Below, piece after piece: positions 34,424 to 41,552 of a stretch of DNA of 48,994 nt. Source of the stretch: Bacillota bacterium (lineage in GTDB: Bacteria; Bacillota; Clostridia; Acetivibrionales; Acetivibrionaceae). Below the pieces are notes generated by a model, which was not told the origin of the DNA, ran no database searches, and saw only the letters and a list, made by a program, of their open reading frames with translations. Every line of letters begins with the position of its first letter. Within the stretch, counting starts at the first letter, position 1. The stretch is taken from positions 1-48,994 of the forward strand of contig JAEZUI010000105.1 of the NCBI GenBank assembly GCA_023421115.1. The letters run 5' to 3'. A program made the position numbers and the translations under genes.

Positions 34424-35626
34424 ATGTTAATGGAATATTTAGGGGTAGTACTTGAAATAAAAGATAATAAGGCCTATTTAATAACGGATAGTTGTGAAGT
34501 TGTTTGTATTAGAAAACAACCGGGCATGTATGAAGGTATGGAGATAGCCTTCGAGCCCTCGGAAAAGATAAATAAAGCTAATTCAGCTGTAAAGTATTCT
34601 GCTGTCATTGGTAGCGTTGCAGCTGTTTTTATAGCAATTTTGTTTTATGTTAATTTAATTTTCTCAAATCAGATTTATGCTTATGTAGATATTGACATAA
34701 ACTCAAATTGGGAGTTGACGGTTGATAAAAACAACCGAGTAATAGATATTAAGACAAATGATAAAAACTCCAAGTTTTTAATTGAAGACATTAATTTTAA
34801 ATTAGAACCTATAGAGAATGTTCTTGTGGATATGGTTGAAAGACTTAACAAAAATGGGCTAATTGATTTAAATTCCAACAATAAAGTTTTAATAACAGCA
34901 TGTCTTCAAACTAAAGATGGAAGATATGCTGAAAAAAACGGATTAAAAAATCTGGAATTATCCTATCCTAAAATTATAGATGAATTATCAAGCAGAAATA
35001 TTAAACCTTATTTTATGGAAGCTAAGGCAGAAGACAGGAAACTAGCAGCAGATAATAATATTTCAGTGGGTAGATATTCTATATACAAAATTGGGAAAGA
35101 ACAGGGAATGGACATAGATATTGAGAATTTAAAACAAAATGAGATAAATGAGATTCTTGAAAAGGTAGTCATTGATAGAGAGTTGGATCTAAATAAGGGT
35201 AATGAACATATTGTTAATCAAGATTCAAAGCTTAAGGAAGATGTGGATAGAGCAAATGGTATTGACAATAGCAGCGATGAACCTTATGAGGAAGATTTAG
35301 ATTTGTCTATTGGTGGAATTGATGATATTGATAAAATTAAGTCTATTGAAGCTGCAAATATTGAAACTCAAAAAGTAATACAAAATATTCAGAAGCAAGT
35401 AGCTGCCGATATTGCGCTTAAAACAGATAAGGCAAATATGGAAATTTCTAAAATAAAAACCGATACAAGCATTAGCAGTGAACAAAAGACAACTAAAATA
35501 AAACAAATTGAATTGGATGCAGCAAAACAAATTGATGAGATTAAGAAAATTGGAAATGAGAAAGCACAAGCAGAACTGAATAAACTCGAAAAGAAAGTAA
35601 AAGATTTACTAACTCAAATTAAATAA
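34424..35626 (+). CDS. rsgI: RsgI-type anti-sigma factor with extracellular helical C-terminus
   Basis: A 400 aa single-pass membrane protein: N-terminal anti-sigma RsgI domain (residues about 3-55, YLGVVLEIKDNKAYLITD), one helix at about 58-80, then the RsgI extracellular core starting with the typical YAYVDIDINSNWELTVD and running to about 230. In cellulolytic clostridia the C-terminus is usually a CBM, PA14 or glycosidase module that senses sugar. Here it is an acidic linker and a long charged helix (about 300-400, KIKQIELDAAKQIDEIKK). What it senses is not evident. GGGGTGAA precedes the ATG. It holds SigI inactive at the membrane by analogy. Confidence 0.88.
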   Translation: MLMEYLGVVLEIKDNKAYLITDSCEVVCIRKQPGMYEGMEIAFEPSEKINKANSAVKYSAVIGSVAAVFIAILFYVNLIFSNQIYAYVDIDINSNWELTVDKNNRVIDIKTNDKNSKFLIEDINFKLEPIENVLVDMVERLNKNGLIDLNSNNKVLITACLQTKDGRYAEKNGLKNLELSYPKIIDELSSRNIKPYFMEAKAEDRKLAADNNISVGRYSIYKIGKEQGMDIDIENLKQNEINEILEKVVIDRELDLNKGNEHIVNQDSKLKEDVDRANGIDNSSDEPYEEDLDLSIGGIDDIDKIKSIEAANIETQKVIQNIQKQVAADIALKTDKANMEISKIKTDTSISSEQKTTKIKQIELDAAKQIDEIKKIGNEKAQAELNKLEKKVKDLLTQIK

Positions 35627-35660
35627 TATTTAGTGAATACTGGTATCATAGTGTAATAAA

Positions 35661-35669
35661 TGGTATAAT
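35661..35669 (+). promoter_or_regulatory. Possible extended -10 before the Tyr/Trp repeat gene
   Basis: TGGTATAAT at 35661-35669 is a good extended -10 but the matching -35 (TGGTAT at 35641) is poor. It lies about 150 bp before the start of the repeat protein. Confidence 0.35.
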
Positions 35670-35706
35670 TATTTTTAGACGGATATATTAGGAGTTTAAA
35701 AATATC

Positions 35707-35790
35707 GTTGGTCACTTTTTATGGTTCAGACCCAATAAAATTGAGTTTTTTAGAATAGAAATTGACCGGATGTTTTTTGAAACCACCTTA
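35707..35790 (+). repeat. Dispersed repeat family 3, copy before the Tyr/Trp repeat gene
   Basis: Shares the order TTGGTCA, AGACCCAATAAAATT, GAGTTTTTTAGAA, TTGACCGG, TTTTTTGAAACCACC with the copies at 39639 and 48161. It ends about 20 bp before the ribosome binding site and so may form part of the 5' leader. Confidence 0.6.
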
Positions 35791-35822
35791 TTTATATTTT
35801 TTGGGGAATGGGGGGGATTAGT

Positions 35823-37046
35823 GTGAAAAAACTTGGCATTATAACAATTTCAACAGCAATTATTTTAAATATTATTGGAAGCAACGTTATAGCCAAGGGT
35901 GCTAATGGAGAAGTATCACTATTTAGTCAGGATGAAGCAATAGAACACGAGTATAACTATGAAAAACAGGAGGCAGTGCCATCTTATAGTGGATACAATT
36001 CGTGGGGGCATCAGGAATACAAGATGCCAAATATAGATGCAACATCGCCATATAACCAATACAATCCATGGGAGCATCAGGAATATAAGACACCATGGCC
36101 GGATGCGACGCCTTCATATAATGGACAAAATCCTTGGGTGCAACCCGAATACAAGAAATCGAAGCCTGATGAAATGCTGCAATATAATGAGTATGAACCA
36201 TGGGTGCAGAAAGAAGATAAAACAACAAATCCAGAAGAAACGCCTTCATATAGTGGCTATAATCCTTGGGGACAGCCAAATTATGAGACACCAAATACAA
36301 CACCACAGATTGAATATAAACCATGGGAAATGCCAAAGTACGATACACCAACACCTGGAGCAACACCACAGATTGAATATAAACCATGGGCAATGCCAAA
36401 GTACGATACACCAACACCTGAAGTAACACCGCACATTGAATATAAACCATGGGAAATGCCGAAATACGATACCCCAGCATCTGAAGCAACCCATACACCA
36501 CACATTGAGTATAAGCCATGGGAACAACCGAAACATGACGCATCAAAATTTGAGGCGCCACCAGCATATGGGGGATATAATGCGTGGGTTCAGCCATACT
36601 ACAATGTATATAATCCATGGGCAATCTATTATAATCCAAATGTGTTGGATTTACATAAAAAGGATGGTGTTGAAAAGGTTGTAGAGGAGCGCAAAACTGA
36701 AGAAGTAAAGTATGATTATTCTGAAAAACTTTTCTTAAATAAAGAATCGAATTTAGGTTCTGAACTTACATTAATAAACTTTGAATTGGAAAAGGCAAGA
36801 CAGAATTTATCCTTAATACGAAGTCAAGCTAAAAACAAGATTGATTTAGAGATAAAGGAGACAAGACAAAAAATCAGTTCAGTTGTAAATAATAAGAACG
36901 TTGACCCTAGGAACAGGAATTCGGAGATTAAAAAAATAAAAAAAACTTTGGAGATTGAAATTAAAAGTATTAAAGAAGACGCTGCACAGCAAGTTAAGGG
37001 TATTATAGAAAAGCAAAACTCGACTATTAAAGATATTCTTAACTAG
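35823..37046 (+). CDS. Secreted Tyr/Pro/Trp repeat protein with C-terminal coiled coil
   Basis: I do not recognise this 407 aa protein. It has a signal peptide (hydrophobic to about residue 22, then IAKGANGE), about ten imperfect repeats of 20-22 residues over roughly residues 45-270 with the core Y-x-PW-x-x-P-x-Y-x-TP (for example IEYKPWEMPKYDTPTP), and a charged helical region at about 295-407. Three central repeats are nearly identical in DNA as well (36296-36535), a sign of recent expansion. The C-terminal helix resembles in composition and spacing the extracellular end of RsgI encoded just upstream. GTG 35823 follows a run of seven Gs by six bases; an ATG at 35808 is in frame. A partner or ligand of the RsgI sensor, or a cell-wall/polysaccharide-binding fibre, is possible. 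Confidence 0.85.
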   Translation: MKKLGIITISTAIILNIIGSNVIAKGANGEVSLFSQDEAIEHEYNYEKQEAVPSYSGYNSWGHQEYKMPNIDATSPYNQYNPWEHQEYKTPWPDATPSYNGQNPWVQPEYKKSKPDEMLQYNEYEPWVQKEDKTTNPEETPSYSGYNPWGQPNYETPNTTPQIEYKPWEMPKYDTPTPGATPQIEYKPWAMPKYDTPTPEVTPHIEYKPWEMPKYDTPASEATHTPHIEYKPWEQPKHDASKFEAPPAYGGYNAWVQPYYNVYNPWAIYYNPNVLDLHKKDGVEKVVEERKTEEVKYDYSEKLFLNKESNLGSELTLINFELEKARQNLSLIRSQAKNKIDLEIKETRQKISSVVNNKNVDPRNRNSEIKKIKKTLEIEIKSIKEDAAQQVKGIIEKQNSTIKDILN

Positions 37047-37060
37047 TACTTTATAACTAA

Positions 37061-37154
37061 GGGATAATGAAAAAATAACTTCCAATTCTAATATTTTGTA
37101 AACATTGTCAAATTAAGTTTTTTCGTTATTCCACAGTAGGAACTTATATTTTAA
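37061..37154 (-). repeat. Dispersed repeat family 2, copy B
   Basis: Matches the reverse complement of 15819-15912 at roughly 80-85% identity, beginning 15 bp after the stop codon of the repeat protein gene. The hairpin arms are the best conserved parts. Confidence 0.75.
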
Positions 37155-37168
37155 CCATACCTAAAGTG

Positions 37169-37199
37169 AGCCCTTGAGTTAGATACTCAAGGGCTTTTT
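37169..37199 (+). terminator. Terminator after the Tyr/Trp repeat gene
   Basis: AGCCCTTGAGT and ACTCAAGGGCT form a perfect 11 bp stem with a 5-base loop followed by TTTT. It closes the sigI-rsgI-repeat protein cassette and faces the convergent peptidase gene. Confidence 0.9.
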
Positions 37200-37256
37200 A
37201 GCCGGGGCTATGCATAATAAACTGGACACTTTTACACCATAATATAAGTTTAATCT

Positions 37257-39503
37257 TTAGCGAATAAATACGGTTGTATTGATAGGGATGTTTTTTGTGA
37301 ACCATTCACTAGCTTCAAGAGGCATTCTGATACATCCGGCTGATGCCACTGTTCCAACAGTGCCATCATAAAGTGAACCATCCCGTTTTACTTTTACTGA
37401 ATGAAAGAAATATGATGAATAAAACCCTACATAGTTTTTTACCCAGATATTACCGCCGGCAGGCATCCAAGTTCCACGATTACTGTTGATGGCAAAAGTG
37501 CCCTTTATTGTTGGGGAAATGTTTTTCCCTGTTGCGCAGGGGATTTGTCTTTCTAGCTTCCAAAGATCTTCATTTAGTGTAAAAATATTAATGAGTTGTT
37601 TCTTTAGGTCTACCCATATTAGATAATTAGTTTGGCTGGTCAAATTGAAATAGTTGTTTACAAAATACTCTGTTTCAGAATAATAGAGTTTATCGTCGGA
37701 GGAATTGAATTTAGTATCTATGGACAGATATTCCCTTTTTGTCCACCCCGAGATGGTTCCGCTTTTAATGTAATACCACTTATAATCTTTATCTCTTATA
37801 ATTTCAACCTTTCCACCTTTGATGTAGTAACTAACTTTTCCTCCTATTGAGGTATACAACGGAGTATTGTCCTTAACTGATGCATAGACGAAATGTTCAG
37901 GAACCAAATCTTCAATGTTTTTGTCTGGATTTACATAAAAATTTTCATAAAACATATGTACGGTTTTAGTATTTGCACCCCAAAATACTTTCATTCCTAA
38001 GTTTTTGGCGAAATCGGCCAATGGGACATATATTCCATCGTCAAATTTCTTTGTTCTTATATCAATGTATGTTGGACTATTGTCAATAAGTATAATTCGG
38101 CTTTCAGGAAAAAATTCCAAGCTGAATTCATGCTGTGTAAGTGCATCTATATAGGTGCTATTGATATAAATCTTGTTATCAATGATTTGGATATTTTTAA
38201 ATTCATAGGGTTCAGAATTGGAATAATAGTAAACACTTTCTGAAACACTTAAGTTATTTTCTATAAATGGAAGACTATCAATTTCCACCGTTTTATTTAT
38301 TGAATCAATTTTTGCTTCATAACCAAAGGCTTCTGCAATGTGCTCTAAGGGTACAAAACTTGTGCCGTTATTAATAAGGGGTGCTTTCTTAAGTTTGATT
38401 TTATTGCCGTTAATAAAGGCGGATTCTTTACCAATTCCCATGTGGATAAATTTGCCGTTCTTTTGAAGAATTATTGTTTGATCTTCCTCAATCCAATCAA
38501 GATTGATTTTGAGGGACTGAGCTAATTCTTTTATTGGGACTAACACCGCATTTTCTGATACTATTGGTTCGGTTAATAATGTGTTGCCGCTAATTACAAC
38601 CTTATAAGGTTTATTTCTCATTGAAAACTCTTTTAGATTGGGATTTGAAAAACCATATTTCAATAAAGCTTCGGTGCAGTTAAATACTGTATCACTGTTG
38701 ATTCCCATAACTACTGAGATTAACTCTAGTCCTTCGCTGTTTTCTGCGGATGAAACAAGTACTTTACCCGCTTTTATTGTATATCCGGTTTTTACTCCTG
38801 TTATTTTAAAGTTTTCGTAAGTGTTACCGAGTATTTTATTTGTACTTGAAAAAGTTCTTTCCTCTTTATGCTTATTAGTAGGTGGAACAGTAACAGTCTT
38901 TAGCGAGACTATATTGCGGAATTCTTCTATTTTCATAGCGTAGCGTGCAATCAGTGCAAGATCTATAGCTGTAGTGAGTTGATTTGAATATTGTACACCA
39001 TCGTTTTTGTCTAGACCGATAGGATTTGTGTAGGTAGTATTGTTTGCTCCTATTTCTTTTGCTTTTTCATTCATTTTTCTTAAAAATTCTTCTTTGCTTC
39101 CAAATACATTTTCTGCTATAACATTGGCACAGTCGTTTGAAGAGCTTACAAGCATTAATTTTAAAGCATCTTCAAGAATTATTTTCTCACCAGGAATAAG
39201 AGCTGCATTTGTACCGCCCAGTCCTATTTCATTAACCGCAGATTGAGAAACAGTTAATGATTTTTTAAGGTCTGCATTTTCAAGGGCAATAATTGCAGTC
39301 ATTATTTTAGTTGTACTTGCAGCATATCTTATCTGATTTTCATCTTTGCCGAATAATATTTCTCCTGATGATGGCTCTAACACAACACAGGAGTGAACAT
39401 TTTTTAAGGTTTCTTGAAAATTATCCGGATTTGCATAAAGAATATTCTGCGAAAAAATAAGCACAAAAACAAATAAGGTTGAAACAGAAATTAGTTTTCT
39501 CAT
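37257..39503 (-). CDS. Fused D-alanyl-D-alanine carboxypeptidase / L,D-transpeptidase
   Basis: A 748 aa secreted protein with two peptidoglycan enzymes in one chain. After the signal peptide (to about residue 24) is a peptidase S11 domain: SxxK at 63-66 (STTK), SSN at 121-123, KTG at 238-240. Next comes a copper-amine-oxidase-N-like region (about 330-550, with LVPIKELAQSL and FVPLEHIAEAFGY), an SH3b-like module (TPLYTSIGG to SGWTKREYL), and a YkuD L,D-transpeptidase ending with His701 and Cys724 in SAGCIRM. The first would trim D-Ala from pentapeptides, giving the tetrapeptides that the second crosslinks. The frame is open to 39578; I start at MRKLISVS, which begins the signal peptide, though its ribosome binding site is poor and a TTG at 39515 fits AGGGG better. 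Confidence 0.9.
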   Translation of the reverse strand: MRKLISVSTLFVFVLIFSQNILYANPDNFQETLKNVHSCVVLEPSSGEILFGKDENQIRYAASTTKIMTAIIALENADLKKSLTVSQSAVNEIGLGGTNAALIPGEKIILEDALKLMLVSSSNDCANVIAENVFGSKEEFLRKMNEKAKEIGANNTTYTNPIGLDKNDGVQYSNQLTTAIDLALIARYAMKIEEFRNIVSLKTVTVPPTNKHKEERTFSSTNKILGNTYENFKITGVKTGYTIKAGKVLVSSAENSEGLELISVVMGINSDTVFNCTEALLKYGFSNPNLKEFSMRNKPYKVVISGNTLLTEPIVSENAVLVPIKELAQSLKINLDWIEEDQTIILQKNGKFIHMGIGKESAFINGNKIKLKKAPLINNGTSFVPLEHIAEAFGYEAKIDSINKTVEIDSLPFIENNLSVSESVYYYSNSEPYEFKNIQIIDNKIYINSTYIDALTQHEFSLEFFPESRIILIDNSPTYIDIRTKKFDDGIYVPLADFAKNLGMKVFWGANTKTVHMFYENFYVNPDKNIEDLVPEHFVYASVKDNTPLYTSIGGKVSYYIKGGKVEIIRDKDYKWYYIKSGTISGWTKREYLSIDTKFNSSDDKLYYSETEYFVNNYFNLTSQTNYLIWVDLKKQLINIFTLNEDLWKLERQIPCATGKNISPTIKGTFAINSNRGTWMPAGGNIWVKNYVGFYSSYFFHSVKVKRDGSLYDGTVGTVASAGCIRMPLEASEWFTKNIPINTTVFIR

Positions 39504-39638
39504 GGAAATAAACAAGGATAAACCCCTGTTGTCCCCCTTTCGTACATTAGAATAGAGATAAATAATAAAGCGCTCCATAAACCTTATGCTCTAAGGACAG
39601 GTTTTATTCATTAGTTTTTAGAGGAAACAACTTATATG

Positions 39639-39734
39639 CTTTAAAAAATCATTAGTCAATATTTATAGCACAGACCTAATAAAATTAAGTTTTTTGAAAG
39701 GTGAATTGACCTGTTGATTTTTTAGTGAGTACCT
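39639..39734 (+). repeat. Dispersed repeat family 3, copy at 39.7 kb
   Basis: ATTAGTCAATATTTATAG, AGACCTAATAAAATTAAG, TTTTTTGAAAGG, ATTGACCTGTTGATTTTTT and AGTACC in the same order as the copies at 35707 and 48161. Confidence 0.65.
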
Positions 39735-40021
39735 TATTTAATTTATCTTTGGTAATAATGATTGGGATATTTTGTATTTGGCTACCTTTGAAGAGAATTA
39801 GTTTAAGTAAATACAAGAATTTTTAGAGTAGTCCTTAGAAATAGGCTTTGCCGTTATATATATATATATATATTCTACAAATCTGAAAAAAGTCCTTCAA
39901 TATGTGTTTATAAATGTGTAAAAAAATATATGTATTTTATTAACCGAGTGGTTAAGAAATAATAAAGTATGATATAATAAAAAAAACTAACCTTTGAAAA
40001 ATCTTCGGTCAATATTTATAG

Positions 40022-40119
40022 ATTAGGTGATTCCAAAAAAACTTTGCAATGGGTGTTTTAAAAAGTTGATTTTAATGGGTTGGAACTATATATTGACTAG
40101 TGAATTTTCTTGAAAAATG
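40022..40119 (-). repeat. Dispersed repeat family 3, copy before the TPR gene
   Basis: Shares AGTTGATTTTAATGGGTTGG and AACTATA then TTGACTAGTGAATTTT with the copy at 30101, in the same orientation. With the copy at 39639 it forms a pair of opposite orientation 290 bp apart. Confidence 0.7.
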
Positions 40120-40209
40120 TTAGACCAAGGAAAAATCAAGTTTTTTGCATCGTGAGGTGCAAATACTTGTTTATCTATGCCAATTTTGCATTTACAGGAG
40201 GAAGCGTAT

Positions 40210-41001
40210 ATGTTTGGACCGTTGAAAGCCGAAATTTTATTTTCAAAAGCACAGAAGCTTGTAAGTCAAGAAGAGTATGATAAGGCTATCGAATTATTTG
40301 ATAAGGCCATATCTTTAAACGAAAAGGATAGTGCCTTATTTATTCATAAAGCTCTTGTCGTATCTCAAAAGGGACGTTATGCTGAAGCGGTTGAACTGGC
40401 AGAAAAAGCACTTTCATTAAAACCAAACAGAGAGGTTTATCATTCGTTTCTAGGTATTATACATTATGATAATGAAAATTATGAAGAAGCTCTTAAATAT
40501 TTAAAAAAGTGTAATGAAATGGACAGAGAAAATGCTCAGACAACATGCTTGGAAAAAGTTGTTGATATGGCTTTAGGTGAAGTAGAAGAGCCGATTTTGG
40601 TATTGAGAAAGAAAATTCATCTTGCTAATTCCGAATGCAAAAGTAGACTGCTGTTTTTACTTGAAAGAAAGATATTAGACCGGGAAGACAATGAAAAATA
40701 TTACGTTATAACTAAGAAGCATTTTGAAAATGAAAACTTAACCATGAACGTTTTATTTGGAATTGTTTATTTTGAAATGAAGGAGTATAATAAAGCAGAA
40801 AATAATCTTTTAACATCAATTGAAACTTCGCCCGGTGTTATAAATTATTACTATTTAGGATTGTGCAGCATAAAAAAAGGTGATTATAAAAAAGCACAAT
40901 ACTGGTTCAAAAAAGCAATGTCTTTTAAGAGTATTTTCAACATGAGAGAGAGATTTAATTATTTATTTGATGAGTTTGTCAAAAGTGCTGCTGGGCACTA
41001 A
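40210..41001 (+). CDS. Tetratricopeptide repeat protein
   Basis: A 263 aa soluble protein made of TPR units: EILFSKAQKLVSQEEYDKAIELFDKAISLNEKD, then AEAVELAEKALSLKP and YEEALKYLKKCNEMD, a middle helical part, and again MKEYNKAENNLLTSIETSP and GDYKKAQYWFKKAM. It should be a scaffold for protein contacts; no enzyme domain is seen. ATG 40210 has AGGAGG eight bases upstream, so I prefer it over the in-frame ATG at 40177. The zinc-ribbon gene follows after 19 bp, suggesting an operon. Confidence 0.85.
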   Translation: MFGPLKAEILFSKAQKLVSQEEYDKAIELFDKAISLNEKDSALFIHKALVVSQKGRYAEAVELAEKALSLKPNREVYHSFLGIIHYDNENYEEALKYLKKCNEMDRENAQTTCLEKVVDMALGEVEEPILVLRKKIHLANSECKSRLLFLLERKILDREDNEKYYVITKKHFENENLTMNVLFGIVYFEMKEYNKAENNLLTSIETSPGVINYYYLGLCSIKKGDYKKAQYWFKKAMSFKSIFNMRERFNYLFDEFVKSAAGH

Positions 41002-41020
41002 AATCGAGAGGGGAAGTAAT

Positions 41021-41503
41021 ATGTTTCTAGTTTTTGGATGGGGCAAGCAGACTGTAAAAAATCACGGCCCTGTGTTTAGAAGCCGCTGCGACCGTTGTAA
41101 TAATGAAGAGTTGTGGCAGTTGTATACAAGACGTACCTGGTTTACTCTATTTTTTATTCCTATAATTCCGTATTCTACTGAACATCTTGTGGTTTGCCCG
41201 GTCTGTTCTTATGGCGCTGTGATAACGAGTGCAAAGTTTGAAGAGTTGAAAGAAGTTGCAGGTTGCAACATGGACTTAATTAATAAAAAGATTGGTGAAG
41301 ATGAACATAAAAATAAAATAAGTCAATTAATGAAGGAAAATGGTAGTAGTGGATATAAAGCGAATGAAAGTCATAAATTCTCAGGAAAAACCGAAACTCA
41401 GATCAATTATTTAAGACAGATGGAAGAGCTTCGTCGTGCAAAAGAAGAAGCAGCACGCGTTGATAAAGATATCATTGATGGCAAAACAAAGGATAATGTG
41501 TAG
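41021..41503 (+). CDS. Zinc-ribbon domain protein
   Basis: A 160 aa protein. Four cysteines, CDRC at 23-26 and CPVC at 59-62, form a treble-clef or ribbon zinc site; between them lies a hydrophobic segment TWFTLFFIPIIPYST that may touch the membrane. The start MFLVFGWGKQTVKNHGP is typical of zinc-ribbon family proteins found in bacteria and fungi. The C-terminal half is charged and helical (INYLRQMEELRRAKEEAARVDK). The function is unknown. GAGGGGAAGTAAT precedes the ATG. It is probably cotranscribed with the TPR gene. Confidence 0.82.
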   Translation: MFLVFGWGKQTVKNHGPVFRSRCDRCNNEELWQLYTRRTWFTLFFIPIIPYSTEHLVVCPVCSYGAVITSAKFEELKEVAGCNMDLINKKIGEDEHKNKISQLMKENGSSGYKANESHKFSGKTETQINYLRQMEELRRAKEEAARVDKDIIDGKTKDNV

Positions 41504-41552
41504 GTTGTTTTTGAAAAGTCCTAAGTGTTGACGGAGGAGGCAATTTTGTATT

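Larger units (their letters stand above)
39579..40176. other. 600 bp gene-free region with two family 3 repeats and a TA run
   Basis: It holds the divergent 5' regions of the fused peptidase (minus) and the TPR gene (plus), family 3 repeats at 39639-39734 and 40022-40119, a TATATA run at about 39855-39873, and an extra GGTCAATATTTATAG word at about 40010. I see no ORF worth calling. Confidence 0.6.

Noticed and set aside
36296..36535. CRISPR-like array
   Set aside because: The repeats are coding, contiguous and in frame, without unique spacers; no cas gene is in the window.
35923..36639. 238-codon minus-strand ORF opposite the Tyr/Trp repeat gene
   Set aside because: It stays open only because the plus-strand repeats are regular; the plus frame has a signal peptide, ribosome binding site and coiled coil.
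39504..39578. Upstream start of the fused peptidase at 39578
   Set aside because: The added 25 residues (MERFIIYLYSN...) would precede a normal signal peptide and the ATG has only a weak ribosome binding site.
39855..39873. TA dinucleotide run as a possible origin or switch
   Set aside because: A short simple-sequence tract in an AT-rich gap; no DnaA boxes or flanking structure were seen.
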